64,000 nucleotides of DNA. Origin: Bradyrhizobium sp. 141. Its GTDB lineage: Bacteria; Pseudomonadota; Alphaproteobacteria; Rhizobiales; Xanthobacteraceae. The notes under the pieces were generated by a model. It ran no database searches. It was given only the letters and a program-made list of their open reading frames with translations, and was not told where the DNA came from. This document shows, piece by piece, positions 8,236 to 16,386 of the stretch. The stretch's first letter is position 1. Every line of letters begins with the position of its first letter. The translations under genes and the position numbers were made by a program. The stretch is taken from contig NZ_JADPKR010000108.1 of the NCBI RefSeq assembly GCF_023074055.1, positions 310,001 through 374,000 of the forward strand, written 5' to 3'.

Positions 8236-8254
8236 ATCTTTACACTGTCAATAT
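8236..8254. promoter_or_regulatory. TetR-type operator O2b, imperfect copy
   Basis: ATCTTTAC-ACT-GTCAATAT: left arm perfect, right arm six of eight. It overlaps the -35 of the tetR promoter (TTTACA at 8239-8244), suggesting autorepression at lower affinity. Confidence 0.55.
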
Positions 8255-8267
8255 TGCGTCTTATAGC
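8239..8267 (+). promoter_or_regulatory. Promoter of the TetR gene
   Basis: TTTACA (8239-8244), 17 bases, TATAGC (8262-8267). The expected transcription start is around 8274, at or next to the ATG at 8275, so the mRNA may be leaderless. No ribosome binding site is visible before that ATG, which agrees. Confidence 0.5.
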
Positions 8268-8274
8268 TTGTCTC

Positions 8275-9012
8275 ATGAGCAAGAGTGAACCCAGGACCGA
8301 AACCGCGCGCGGCGCGCGTAGGCCGCGAAAGACATCATCGTCAGCGGGCGCGCCGACGCGGTCCGCGCGTCGTCCGCCGAGTGTCAAGACCGAGACGCCC
8401 TATCATCACGGTGCCCTGCGCGAGGCGCTGCTCGAGGCCGCCGAACGAGTGCTGGAACGCGATGGGCTCGCCGGTCTCACATTGCGCGCGGTGGCACGCG
8501 AGGCGGGCGTCTCGCATGCCGCGCCGACCCATCATTTCGGTGACCTCACCGGGCTTCTCAGCGAGCTCGCCGCCGTCGGCTTCCGCCAGTTCAACGCCGC
8601 GATGGCCTCGTCCTCGGACGCAGCCAGCACCCCGCTCGAATGCGCATTGGCGCGGCCGAAAGCCTATGTCGCCTACGCGCAGGCTCATCCCGGCATGTAC
8701 GGGATCATGTTCCGCACCGAGCGGCTCGATTATTCGAGACCCTCGCTGCACGAGGCCGCCGAAGCCTCCTTCGCCGGACTTGCGAATGCCATCGGCGCGA
8801 TGCGGCAGGAGCAGATCAGCGAAGATGCGCTGACGCTGAACCAGGGTGCGGCGATCGCGCGCGCCTGGTCGATGGTGCACGGCTTCACCATGCTGCTGCT
8901 GGACGGTCGGCTGAAGGACATTCTGGAGCGGCTGCCCGAGGGGACGACGGCCGAGCGACTGCTGGAGGCGATGCTGACCGCGCCCATCACGGCGAAGCTG
9001 CCAAGCCGCTGA
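8275..9012 (+). CDS. TetR-family repressor
   Basis: 245 residues from ATG at 8275. After a basic, low-complexity leader of about 35 residues comes the TetR HTH: ALREALLEAAERVLERDGLA, LTLRAVAREAGVSHAAPTHH, FGDLTGLLSELAAVGF. The C-terminal part (LARPKAYVAYAQAHPGMYGI, then AIARAWSMVHGFTMLLLDG) matches the WHG-type ligand-binding domain of this family. Divergence from the carotenoid oxygenase and shared palindromes at both cluster promoters make it the likely local repressor. The effector is unknown. Confidence 0.88.
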   Translation: MSKSEPRTETARGARRPRKTSSSAGAPTRSARRPPSVKTETPYHHGALREALLEAAERVLERDGLAGLTLRAVAREAGVSHAAPTHHFGDLTGLLSELAAVGFRQFNAAMASSSDAASTPLECALARPKAYVAYAQAHPGMYGIMFRTERLDYSRPSLHEAAEASFAGLANAIGAMRQEQISEDALTLNQGAAIARAWSMVHGFTMLLLDGRLKDILERLPEGTTAERLLEAMLTAPITAKLPSR

Positions 9013-9027
9013 TCGACCCGCGGCGCC

Positions 9028-9636
9028 CTAGCGCATCGTCGCCAGCTCGACGGCGCGGCCGCGCGCGCCGATGATCTTCACCTCGTCCTTGCCGCACGCG
9101 AAGCCGCGCGCGAAATCGTCGGCGGCCTTGCGGGCAAGCTCGTTGGCGGTGGGGTTGGCGACCGCATCGACATAGGCGACGTGGCAGACCGGGCCCGGCG
9201 GCAGCCGGGTCACGACCAGTATGGCCTTGGTGTTCGGCCGCCCCTGCTTGTCGGGATCGGTGCTGTCGGCGATGTGCCAGCGCTGGATGATCGCGAACGG
9301 CTTCGTGCCCGCGGCGCGCCATTCGATCGTGGTCTCGGATGAATTGAACGGGGCGAACCAGACCTTGGCCGCAGGTTCCTCGGCCGCTTCCTTGCGATTG
9401 CGGCCGACCGAGACGATTTCGCGAAGATCGTCCTCGGCAATCAGCAACATGAGGCCGTCCTTGCCCGGACAGATGCGCGTCGTGCTGCCGTCGAGCTCGC
9501 TGGGCTTGCCGATCTGGCGGCAGTTCTTTGGCGCCCTCGAGGTGTAGGTGCTGCCCACGGATTGGGCGTCGGCGCTGTTCGTGCCGATGCAACTCATCAA
9601 GGCAGCGAGGCCTATGCGGGTGACGTGGCTCATCAT
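9028..9636 (-). CDS. Exported hypothetical protein
   Basis: About 202 residues if ATG at 9636 (or the next one at 9633) is used; these starts give a clean signal peptide (MMSHVTRIGLAALMSCIGTN, cleavage near SADA). Six cysteines are seen, including KNCRQIG, TRICPGKDG, GPVCHVAY and FACGKDE. The frame also opens at 9669, but that adds a charged leader that spoils the signal. No domain recognised. It ends 15 bases from the convergent TetR gene. Confidence 0.6.
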   Translation of the reverse strand: MMSHVTRIGLAALMSCIGTNSADAQSVGSTYTSRAPKNCRQIGKPSELDGSTTRICPGKDGLMLLIAEDDLREIVSVGRNRKEAAEEPAAKVWFAPFNSSETTIEWRAAGTKPFAIIQRWHIADSTDPDKQGRPNTKAILVVTRLPPGPVCHVAYVDAVANPTANELARKAADDFARGFACGKDEVKIIGARGRAVELATMR

Positions 9637-9797
9637 GAGGGCTTTGATAGTACGGGAACTCCGTCCCATCAGACGTCTTCATTGTGGGCAAGGTTCAAAC
9701 AGGAGTGGGATATACCTGACAGCGGCGCGGAATCGTTCTAGAAGAGCGGCTTCGCTTGGGCTCTTCCAGCCTCGTTCGCGTCCTCGTTTACTTGATC

Positions 9798-10370
9798 ATG
9801 CCAGCCATCTCCTCGCAAAAACCCTATCGCGTCGGCCGCTCCAAGACCGGACTCGGCCTCTTCGCCACCAAGCCGATCAAGAAGGGCACCCGGATCGTCC
9901 GCTATTTCGGACCGATCCTGGATTCGCGGATCCCGGCACATGACGAGATCGAGAACAAATATCTGTTCGAGCTCAACGGCCGCTGGACCATCGACGGCTC
10001 GGTGCGCAAGAACCTCGCCCGCTACATCAACCATTCCTGCCGGCCCAACGCCGAGTCCGACGTCCGCCCGCGCGAGCGCAAGGTGTTCATTCGGGCCATC
10101 AGGAACATCGAGCCGGGCGACGAGATCAACTACGATTACGGCACCGACTATTTCAAAGCCTATCTGAAGCCGATCGGCTGCAAGTGCGACTCCTGCGAGA
10201 AGAAGCGCAAGAAGCTGCGCGCCGAGGCGCGGGCGGAACGTGCCAAGGTGAAGGCGGGCACCGAACGCAAGGCCAAGAAGGCGGGGGCCAAGAGTGCCAG
10301 CAAGGCCGCCAAAAAGAAGAAGCTCAACGGCCACGCCGTGGCCAAACCGAACGGCCGCGCGCGGGCGTAG
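9798..10370 (+). CDS. SET-domain protein-lysine methyltransferase with H1-like tail
   Basis: 190 residues from ATG at 9798. Residues 10-125 form a SET domain (RSKTGLGLFATKPIKKGTRI, RYINHSCRPNAE at 75-86, GDEINYDYGTDY at 107-118). The SAM/active-site NHSC and the catalytic Tyr region are intact. C81 with C128, C130 and C133 (GCKCDSC) could form a post-SET zinc site. Residues 134-190 are a Lys/Ala-rich tail (KAKKAGAKSASKAAKKKK) like histone H1 or bacterial H1-like proteins. SET enzymes methylate protein lysines using SAM; bacterial targets are mostly unknown. The tail may bind DNA or be the enzyme's own substrate (inference). Confidence 0.88.
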   Translation: MPAISSQKPYRVGRSKTGLGLFATKPIKKGTRIVRYFGPILDSRIPAHDEIENKYLFELNGRWTIDGSVRKNLARYINHSCRPNAESDVRPRERKVFIRAIRNIEPGDEINYDYGTDYFKAYLKPIGCKCDSCEKKRKKLRAEARAERAKVKAGTERKAKKAGAKSASKAAKKKKLNGHAVAKPNGRARA

Positions 10371-10376
10371 CCTCCG

Positions 10377-10518
10377 CTCTCGTGCCCCGGACGCGGCGCA
10401 GCGCCTCTTCGGCGGTGCGCTGCAGAGCCGGGGCCCATCCCAGCGCAATTCGTACAATCTGGGTCCCGGCTCTGCGCCGCAACGCCAAAAGCGTTGCAGC
10501 GCGTTCGGGACACGAGAG
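10377..10518. repeat. Long imperfect inverted repeat, CTCTCGTGCCCCGGA type
   Basis: Left end CTCTCGTGCCCCGGACGC and right end TTCGGGACACGAGAG are complementary; inside, AGAGCCGGGGCCCATC pairs with CTGGGTCCCGGCTCTG. It fills the gap between the convergent SET and 10522-10920 genes. Confidence 0.7.
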
Positions 10519-10521
10519 GCC

Positions 10522-10920
10522 TCACGCCGTCACCACACTCCCACTTCTGCGCAATCCCACATATTGCAGCTCGGCGAACACGCCGGTCGCGATGGCCTGC
10601 GCCACGACCATCAGCTCGCCCGCAAGGTTCGGCGACACTGCGCCAGACAGTAGCAGCGTGATGCTGCCCACCGTCCATGCGGCGTTGCCGATCACGACCA
10701 GCAGCACGAGCGCCCTGGAAACGTATGGGCGCGAAGCGAGCCAGCCGACCAGCGCGGTATAGGCGATCAGGAACAGGCCGGTCTCGCGCAGCAACGCCTC
10801 GGGCAGGTTGAACAGCTCAGCGAACGCGCTCGCGCCGAAGGTGAAACCGAGAGCGGCAACGCCGCTGAAGATTGCGTCGGCGAGCAGGGCGCGGCGCAGG
10901 AAAGTGGATGCTTCGATCAT
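10522..10920 (-). CDS. Four-helix membrane protein, unknown function
   Basis: 132 residues from ATG at 10920, with AGGAG nine bases before it. Four hydrophobic helices are evident (ALLADAIFSGVAALGFTFGA, ETGLFLIAYTALVGWLA, ALVLLVVIGNAAWTVGSITL, GELMVVAQAIATGVFAELQY). The size and helix pattern resemble small DoxX-like or DUF-type membrane proteins, but I cannot place it. The upstream gene 10958-11188 lies 37 bases away on the same strand. Confidence 0.7.
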   Translation of the reverse strand: MIEASTFLRRALLADAIFSGVAALGFTFGASAFAELFNLPEALLRETGLFLIAYTALVGWLASRPYVSRALVLLVVIGNAAWTVGSITLLLSGAVSPNLAGELMVVAQAIATGVFAELQYVGLRRSGSVVTA

Positions 10921-10957
10921 CGTAGGTCTCCTTGCTTGGGTTGGGCTCGGGTGGAAA

Positions 10958-11188
10958 TCAACGCAATCCGCGCCACCAGGCGCGGAGCAGGCGGGCGAGG
11001 CGGTACGGACAGAGGCTCCTGCCGACGCCATGCTCGAAGGCGATGACCTGCGCGACGACATAATCGCCGGTCGAATGCACGAGCGGCTCCGGCATGTTGA
11101 GGCTGCGCGCCAGGATGCGGGTCGCGAGCGTCATGGCCCACGGAACAACATGGTCTGCAACGGTCCGATAGAGCAGCAGCGCGATCAT
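10958..11188 (-). CDS. Small hypothetical protein
   Basis: 76 residues from ATG at 11188; the CAGGAG that ends six bases before it favours this start over the one at 11194. The product starts MIALLLYRTVADHVVPWAMT and ends in a basic, Trp-containing tail (RLARLLRAWWRGLR). No family recognised. It is divergent from the first XRE regulator (100-base gap), so it may be under that regulator's control together with the membrane gene behind it. Confidence 0.5.
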   Translation of the reverse strand: MIALLLYRTVADHVVPWAMTLATRILARSLNMPEPLVHSTGDYVVAQVIAFEHGVGRSLCPYRLARLLRAWWRGLR

Positions 11189-11289
11189 GATCATCTCCTG
11201 TTGCAGCCGAAGATGCGCCGGCCCGAGGGCCAATTCGATTACCTCGCGGGTAATGGAAGGGCCGAAATCCGCATGATAGGTTTCTGGTC

Positions 11290-12111
11290 ATGAACGCACA
11301 TGCATCCACGGCCCAGGCCGAACGCAGCCAGCCGATCCATATCGGCGACCATTTGCGCGAATGGCGGCAGCGCCGCCGCATGAGCCAACTCGATCTCGCC
11401 GGCGAGGCCGAGATCTCGGCGCGGCACCTGAGCTTCGTCGAGACCGGCCGCGCCGCGCCTTCACGCGACATGGTGCTGCGGCTCGCCGAGCGTCTCGACG
11501 TGCCCCTGCGCGAACGCAACGTGCTGCTGGTCGCCGCCGGCTATGCGCCGGCATTTCCGCAGCGCCAGCTGGAGGATCCGGCCTTGAAATCAGCTCGCCA
11601 GGCGATCGACCTCGTCCTTAGGGCGCACGAGCCCAATCCCGCGCTTGCGGTGGACAGGCACTGGAACCTTGTCTCCGCCAACCGCATGGTGGCGCCGCTG
11701 CTCGACGGCATCCCACAGCATCTGCTCGGCCAGCCCCTCAACGTGCTGCGGCTAGCGTTCCATCCCGAGGCGCTGGCGCCGCGCACGGTCAACCTTGCAG
11801 AATGGTGCGGGCATCTGTTGGAGCGGCTGCACCGGCAATGCGAGGCGACCGCCGATCCTGAGCTGATCAAGCTCTACAACGACCTGAAGAGCTATCCCAT
11901 TCCGGCGCGCGCGGCCCCGCTGTCGAGCGACAATGTCGCGATCCCGTTCAAGCTGCGACATGACGGCGAGATCCTCAGTTTCTTCTCCACCACCATGGTG
12001 TTCGGCACGCCCGTGGACATCACGCTGTCGGAGCTGGCGCTGGAGACCTTCTTTCCGGCGGACGAGCGCACCGCCGAACGGCTGAAGCAGATGGCAGCCG
12101 GTTTGCCATAG
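11290..12111 (+). CDS. XRE-family regulator with MmyB-like domain (copy 1)
   Basis: 273 residues. Residues 15-75 are an XRE/Cro-type HTH (LREWRQRRRMSQLDLAGEAE, ISARHLSFVETGRAAPSRDM). Residues 100-270 match the MmyB-like ligand-binding domain (ALAVDRHWNLVSANRMVAPL, LRLAFHPEALAPRTVNLAEW, FGTPVDITLSELALETFFPAD). The family usually represses or activates a neighbouring oxidoreductase or membrane gene and is thought to bind fatty-acid-like ligands. It is followed 40 bases later by a paralog with the same architecture and faces 10958-11188. Confidence 0.9.
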   Translation: MNAHASTAQAERSQPIHIGDHLREWRQRRRMSQLDLAGEAEISARHLSFVETGRAAPSRDMVLRLAERLDVPLRERNVLLVAAGYAPAFPQRQLEDPALKSARQAIDLVLRAHEPNPALAVDRHWNLVSANRMVAPLLDGIPQHLLGQPLNVLRLAFHPEALAPRTVNLAEWCGHLLERLHRQCEATADPELIKLYNDLKSYPIPARAAPLSSDNVAIPFKLRHDGEILSFFSTTMVFGTPVDITLSELALETFFPADERTAERLKQMAAGLP

Positions 12112-12151
12112 CGGCGTTTACAGGCAGGAGCGGCCCCCGCATAATCTGCGG

Positions 12152-12976
12152 ATGGACACACGCGCGTTCCGGCGATTGCGGCCGGCCAATCCCGTCGGTG
12201 ATCTCCTGCGCGGCTGGCGCATGCGCCGCGCCTCGAGCCAGGCGCAGCTGGCGTTCGAGGCCGGCATCTCGGTCAAGCATCTGAGCCATGTCGAGACCGG
12301 CAAGGCGGCAGCAAGCCGGGACATTTTGCTGCAACTCGCATCCGCTCTCGATTTGTCGCTGCGCGACCGCAACGCGCTGCTCGAGGCCGGCGGCTTCGCC
12401 CGGCAATATGGCGAGCGCGACCTTGCCGCGCCCGAACTTGCCGATGCGCGGCGCGCCATCGATCTTCTGCTGCGACGGCACGAGCCGTTCCCAGCGATCG
12501 TGACCGATCGAGGCTGGAATGTGAAGCAGGCCAATCGCGCCGCCTCGCGCCTGATGACCATGCTGCTCGGCTCTGAGCGCATGCAGCGGCCGCTCAATCA
12601 CATGCGCATGTTCCTGGCGCCGAATGAGCTCAAGCCGTTCGTCGAGAACTGGCCCGCCGTCGCTGCTGCTCTGCTGTCGCGGGCGCGCCATGAAGCGATG
12701 GCCGCGCCGCTCGATGAGGCCCTGCAATCGACCTGGCGCGAATTGATGCGGCTGCCGGAGCTTCCCGCACTTGGGATCGAGGACAGCGCCGTGCCGGGGC
12801 CGCTCTGCGAGGTGCGCCTGCGCAAGGGCGACGTCGGCATCGGCCTGATCGGTGCGGTGCTGACGCTCGGCACGCCGCAGGACGTGACGCTGCAGGAGCT
12901 TCGCGTCGAGATGTTCATGCCTGTTGATGCCGCATCCGAGGCCGCCCTGATCACGCTCGCGGCTCAGGACGCCTGA
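12152..12976 (+). CDS. XRE-family regulator with MmyB-like domain (copy 2)
   Basis: 274 residues, same layout as the gene before it: HTH at 18-78 (LLRGWRMRRASSQAQLAFEA, ISVKHLSHVETGKAAASRDI) and MmyB-like domain from about 100 (AIVTDRGWNVKQANRAASRL, MRMFLAPNELKPFVENW, LGTPQDVTLQELRVEMFMP). The two are clear tandem paralogs, but the sequences have diverged, so the duplication is old or they arrived as a pair. Its 3' end overlaps the convergent thioesterase frame by 13 bases. Confidence 0.9.
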   Translation: MDTRAFRRLRPANPVGDLLRGWRMRRASSQAQLAFEAGISVKHLSHVETGKAAASRDILLQLASALDLSLRDRNALLEAGGFARQYGERDLAAPELADARRAIDLLLRRHEPFPAIVTDRGWNVKQANRAASRLMTMLLGSERMQRPLNHMRMFLAPNELKPFVENWPAVAAALLSRARHEAMAAPLDEALQSTWRELMRLPELPALGIEDSAVPGPLCEVRLRKGDVGIGLIGAVLTLGTPQDVTLQELRVEMFMPVDAASEAALITLAAQDA

Positions 12977-13763
12977 GCCTGCACGGCGTCGCGGCGCTCG
13001 AAGCTCATGGCCTGCATCACCTCGGCGAACGCTCCGTTGCGGTCGCTCAGTGTCGCCGTGGTGAGACCCGCGCTATTGGCGCCAACACGCGTCGTGGCGC
13101 GGATCAGGATCCATTCGCCCTCCGGCGGACGAAAGAAATAGAGGCTGATCTCCGGATTGATGAAGGTCCAGTCGCGCATGTCGACGATCTGCGCGACGCC
13201 GCTGGAAAAGTCCGCGGCCTGCACTGCTTGCAAGAGCGGCGTGTTCGGCTCGCCCTCGACCAAGGCTGCGTCGAGCCGCATCCATGCCGCCGCCGGGCCC
13301 GGCTTCTCCAGTGCGCCCTCGATCAGCCGCACCGAGACGTTCTGGAAATAGCGGCTCCATTTCTGCGTGAAGGCCGGCGGCGGAGCGCCCGCCTCGGGCC
13401 CCTTGTCAACCGCCGCAGGCCTCGCAAAGGGATCGACGGGCGAGTCTGCGCTCGGCGCCGTCAGCAGTGCCGTGCAACGGCCGATTTCCGTCTCGCCGTC
13501 CATCAGGCGCACCTGCAAGGTCTTGGCCTTGCGGCCGTCGCGCAACAATTCGCTGACCGTCCTGAAGGTGCGCAGGCCCGCCGGCCGCCACAGATCGAAG
13601 GTCAGGCGCCGCACCGCGAAGCCGGATTCGGCGGCGAGACGCTCGACCTCGCGGGTCATCAGAGCGTGGTGGCGCTTCCCTGCAGCATGTCCGGCGACCA
13701 CGGGCCGCCGGCACGCTCCGTGGCCCGGAACTGATGGCCTTCCGGCTTGAAAATGGCGCTCAT
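12964..13763 (-). pseudogene. TesB-like acyl-CoA thioesterase, frameshifted
   Basis: ATG at 13763 with AAGGGGAG upstream starts MSAIFKPEGHQFRATERAGG, then GPWSPDMLQG, the usual N-terminal motif of a thioesterase-superfamily group. That frame stops at 13659. The rest of the protein (MTREVERLAAESGFAVRRLT through FINPEISLYFFRPPEGEWIL, then the TTRVG and GLTTATLSDRNGAFAEVMQ motifs) continues in another frame to 12964. The 800-base span is one base short of a whole reading frame; adding one G near 13664 would read SATTALMTREVERL. Either a recent frameshift or a sequencing error. Alternatively, ATG at 13659 could restart translation by stop-start overlap. Confidence 0.75.
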
Positions 13764-13942
13764 TGCGGTCTCCCCTTCTTGTCCCCGGGCTTGATCGTGG
13801 CCGCGAGTATCGGGGCGGGTGGGACCTGTCACAATAACCGCAGAGGTGAAGTCGTGAGCCATGCAGAGCCGGTGCCTTGCGCCGTCTTCGGTTCGGCTTA
13901 TCTTCCGGCGAACCCGCTACCCGCCCGAAGGAGGCGCCTGAC

Positions 13943-14608
13943 ATGAGCACGCTCAAACCGCTCCAGATCGACGTCGTCTCCGACGTGGTGTGCCCCTGGT
14001 GCTATATCGGCAAGCACCGGATCGAGAGCGCGCTGGCGCTCGTGCCGGACGTCCCGGTCAAGCTCAATTTCCGCCCGTTCTTCCTCAATCCCTGGGTGCC
14101 GCGCGAGGGCATCAGCCGCGAGGCCTATCTCACCCAAAAGTTCGGCTCGGTCGAGGCCTACAAGGGCATCGCGGGCCGCGTCGTCGCGGCCGCGAGCGAG
14201 GAGGGGCTCGTCTACAAGCCCGAGCTGGTCGCCCGTCAGCCTAACACGACCGACTGCCATCGCCTCATCCTGTGGGCGGAAGCGATCGGCAAGGCGCCCG
14301 AGATGAAACAACGCCTGATGGAGCTGTATTTCCGTGACGGCGGCGATCTCACTGATGTGAACGTGCTGGTGCAGGCGGCCGCCGATGTGGGCCTCGATGC
14401 CGACGACGTGCGCAAGCGCCTTGCCAGTGACGAGGACGTCGCGCGCGTCTCGGCGGACGCCCAGGAGGCCGCCGAGAAAGGCATCTCCGGCGTGCCGACC
14501 TATGTCTTCGCGCAGAAATACGCCGTCTCGGGCGCGCAGGATCCGAACCTGCTCGCCCGCGCCATCCGCCAGGTCTCGGAGGAGATCAACGCGCAGGCGG
14601 CGGAGTAG
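13943..14608 (+). CDS. DsbA-family oxidoreductase (FrnE-like)
   Basis: 221 residues from ATG at 13943, preceded by GAAGGAGG. A thioredoxin-fold DsbA-like protein with CPWC active site at C17-C20 (VVSDVVCPWCYIGKHRIESA), a helical insert, and the cis-Pro loop GISGVPTYVF near 190. No signal peptide, so it acts in the cytoplasm, as the FrnE/polyketide-isomerase-like branch does. It may work as a disulfide isomerase or a glutathione-dependent isomerase. It is divergent from the frameshifted thioesterase and convergent with 14616-15779. Confidence 0.88.
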   Translation: MSTLKPLQIDVVSDVVCPWCYIGKHRIESALALVPDVPVKLNFRPFFLNPWVPREGISREAYLTQKFGSVEAYKGIAGRVVAAASEEGLVYKPELVARQPNTTDCHRLILWAEAIGKAPEMKQRLMELYFRDGGDLTDVNVLVQAAADVGLDADDVRKRLASDEDVARVSADAQEAAEKGISGVPTYVFAQKYAVSGAQDPNLLARAIRQVSEEINAQAAE

Positions 14609-14615
14609 CTTTCGC

Positions 14616-15779
14616 TTATTTGCGGAGCCGGCGAACCATGCGTCGCGCAGTCTCATGCACGGCGTTAACGCCAACCAGCGCTCCATGAATGAGCGCCACC
14701 ACCGGATCGTGCCGCCGCAGCGGGACCAGCACGTCACCGATCGCAAAACGTCCCCGCCAGATCGGGTTGATCATGGGGTGGTCGGAGCCTGCGGTGGAAT
14801 CCGCGCTGGCGATGGCCGGATCGGCGCAGAGATGGCGGGTGAGGTCCAGCGTGAGCTGGACGCCCGGCGAATATCTCGCAAAGCGCTCGTCGATGCCGAG
14901 CTTGAAGAAGAAGGCGCGATCCTGATGGCGCAGCACGATGCCGGCGGCAATCGGCGTCGCGCCGGCGCGAAGCGTGATGATCTCGCACTGCGCGGTCTCC
15001 GCCAGCGCCGGGACGGCGCGGCGAACGAAGGTCGCATCACCCGCATGCTGGACCAGTGCGGTGCCGCGCTTGCCTTTCCAGCCGCTGGCTTCGAGCTGCA
15101 AGAATGCTTCGAGCGCAGGTCCGATCTCGTCAGGCCGGCGTGCGACGTCGAACGTAACAGGGCCGTGCTCTTCGAGCCGATGGCGCAGGCGGCGCAGCTC
15201 CTTGAGCTTTTTGGTGCCGAGCGCGTCGCGCAGCAGCGTTTCGCCATCCTGCGTCGCGTCGAGGCTGGCGCGGATGTAGGAGGAAAGCACGCGCGGCTTC
15301 AGGCCGTCGCGGCTCAGGACCTGCTTGAATGCATTCATCGCAGCACCGTCGAGCGCGACGTCGTTCAGCACGAGCGCATGCGCGCCGGCCTCACGCGCCC
15401 TCTGCAACAGAGACGCGGCCGCCTCGATCGGGGCGTCGCGGTCGATCAGCGGACTGCACAGCGTGCCGTAGGGATGCGCGCTCACCAGCGCGGGCAGGGG
15501 AATCTTCCAGGCCCGCCACAGCGAGATCACCGGCATCAGCCCGATCAGCCGCGTCGAAGAACTGTCGAATACGGGCAATGCCGAGGCTTTGGTGCGGCCG
15601 CGCGCGGTTGCGCTGACGGCGAGCTCCCAGGGGGGCAGGTAATATCCGTTCGGCTCGACCGCGCGCTGCGCGAGCGCGCGCCATTGGCCCGGGTCGATCG
15701 CCGTCAGCGGGACGCGCGCGCGCGCGGCTCCGGCATCCGTTGCCGGATTGATCGCCGCCTGCTGCGCGATGTCGACCAC
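14616..15779 (-). CDS. GNAT-like acetyltransferase (BioF2/CelD-like)
   Basis: 387 residues from GTG at 15779. The layout is that of the BioF2-like/CelD-type GNAT proteins: an N-terminal half with LPPWELAVS and LIGLMPVISLWRAWKIPLPA, and a C-terminal acetyltransferase domain with LEASGWKGKRGTALVQH, IAAGIVLRHQDRAFFFKLGI, FARYSPGVQLTLDL and DHPMINPIWRGR. Family members act in capsule, cellulose or lipid modification; the acceptor is unknown. No signal peptide, so cytoplasmic. Codon and base use fit the neighbours. Confidence 0.78.
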   Translation of the reverse strand: MVDIAQQAAINPATDAGAARARVPLTAIDPGQWRALAQRAVEPNGYYLPPWELAVSATARGRTKASALPVFDSSSTRLIGLMPVISLWRAWKIPLPALVSAHPYGTLCSPLIDRDAPIEAAASLLQRAREAGAHALVLNDVALDGAAMNAFKQVLSRDGLKPRVLSSYIRASLDATQDGETLLRDALGTKKLKELRRLRHRLEEHGPVTFDVARRPDEIGPALEAFLQLEASGWKGKRGTALVQHAGDATFVRRAVPALAETAQCEIITLRAGATPIAAGIVLRHQDRAFFFKLGIDERFARYSPGVQLTLDLTRHLCADPAIASADSTAGSDHPMINPIWRGRFAIGDVLVPLRRHDPVVALIHGALVGVNAVHETARRMVRRLRK

Positions 15780-15952
15780 GTCCCGTCGTCCCCAATCACG
15801 CGGGCTGAGCCCGTGTTACGCGGGTCATCCTTAGCGCAAAGGATGGAAAATACCGTTGGGACGTCGCTTCAATTCGATCGGTAATATTAACGTCTCGTTG
15901 AGCATGCGGGAGGGTGTAGAGTGCGAGGGGAGCGCGCGGTCCGGAGGGTCGA

Positions 15953-16381
15953 ATGGTTGCGACGTCTTTCACGCCAATGGCTTCGCTTGTAGGCGGCGCG
16001 CTGATCGGCCTCGCCGCCGTGCTGCTGATGTGGGCGACGGGACGGGTCGCCGGCGTCAGCGGGATCGCGGCGCGGCTGTTTCCGCCCTACGAGGACGGCG
16101 AATTCGCCGGCCGGCTGGCCTTCGTCGCGGGTCTTGTCGCCGCACCCTTGCTGGTACGGCTCGCCACGGGAAGCCTGCCGCCGCAGACGATCGAGGCGGG
16201 AACGGTCACCCTGATTGTCGGTGGCTTGCTCACCGGCTTTGGCTCGGTGTGGGGCAGCGGCTGCACCTCCGGGCACGGCGTCTGCGGCCTGTCGCGGCTC
16301 TCGCCGCGCTCATTGGTTGCGACCGTCATCTTCGTGGCTGCCGGCATGGCGACCGTCTTCGTCATGCGGCACTGGAGCTGA
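15953..16381 (+). CDS. YeeE/YedE-type sulfur transporter, first half
   Basis: 142 residues, four to five membrane helices, with the signature GSGCTSGHGVCGLSRLSPRS near residue 105. YeeE/YedE proteins import thiosulfate or related sulfur species; the cysteines relay the substrate. In this organism the two halves of the transporter are made as separate polypeptides, like the PmpA/PmpB and BigR-linked pairs. ATG at 15953 has CCGGAGGG just upstream. Its partner starts five bases after the stop. Confidence 0.88.
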   Translation: MVATSFTPMASLVGGALIGLAAVLLMWATGRVAGVSGIAARLFPPYEDGEFAGRLAFVAGLVAAPLLVRLATGSLPPQTIEAGTVTLIVGGLLTGFGSVWGSGCTSGHGVCGLSRLSPRSLVATVIFVAAGMATVFVMRHWS

Positions 16382-16386
16382 CGCCG

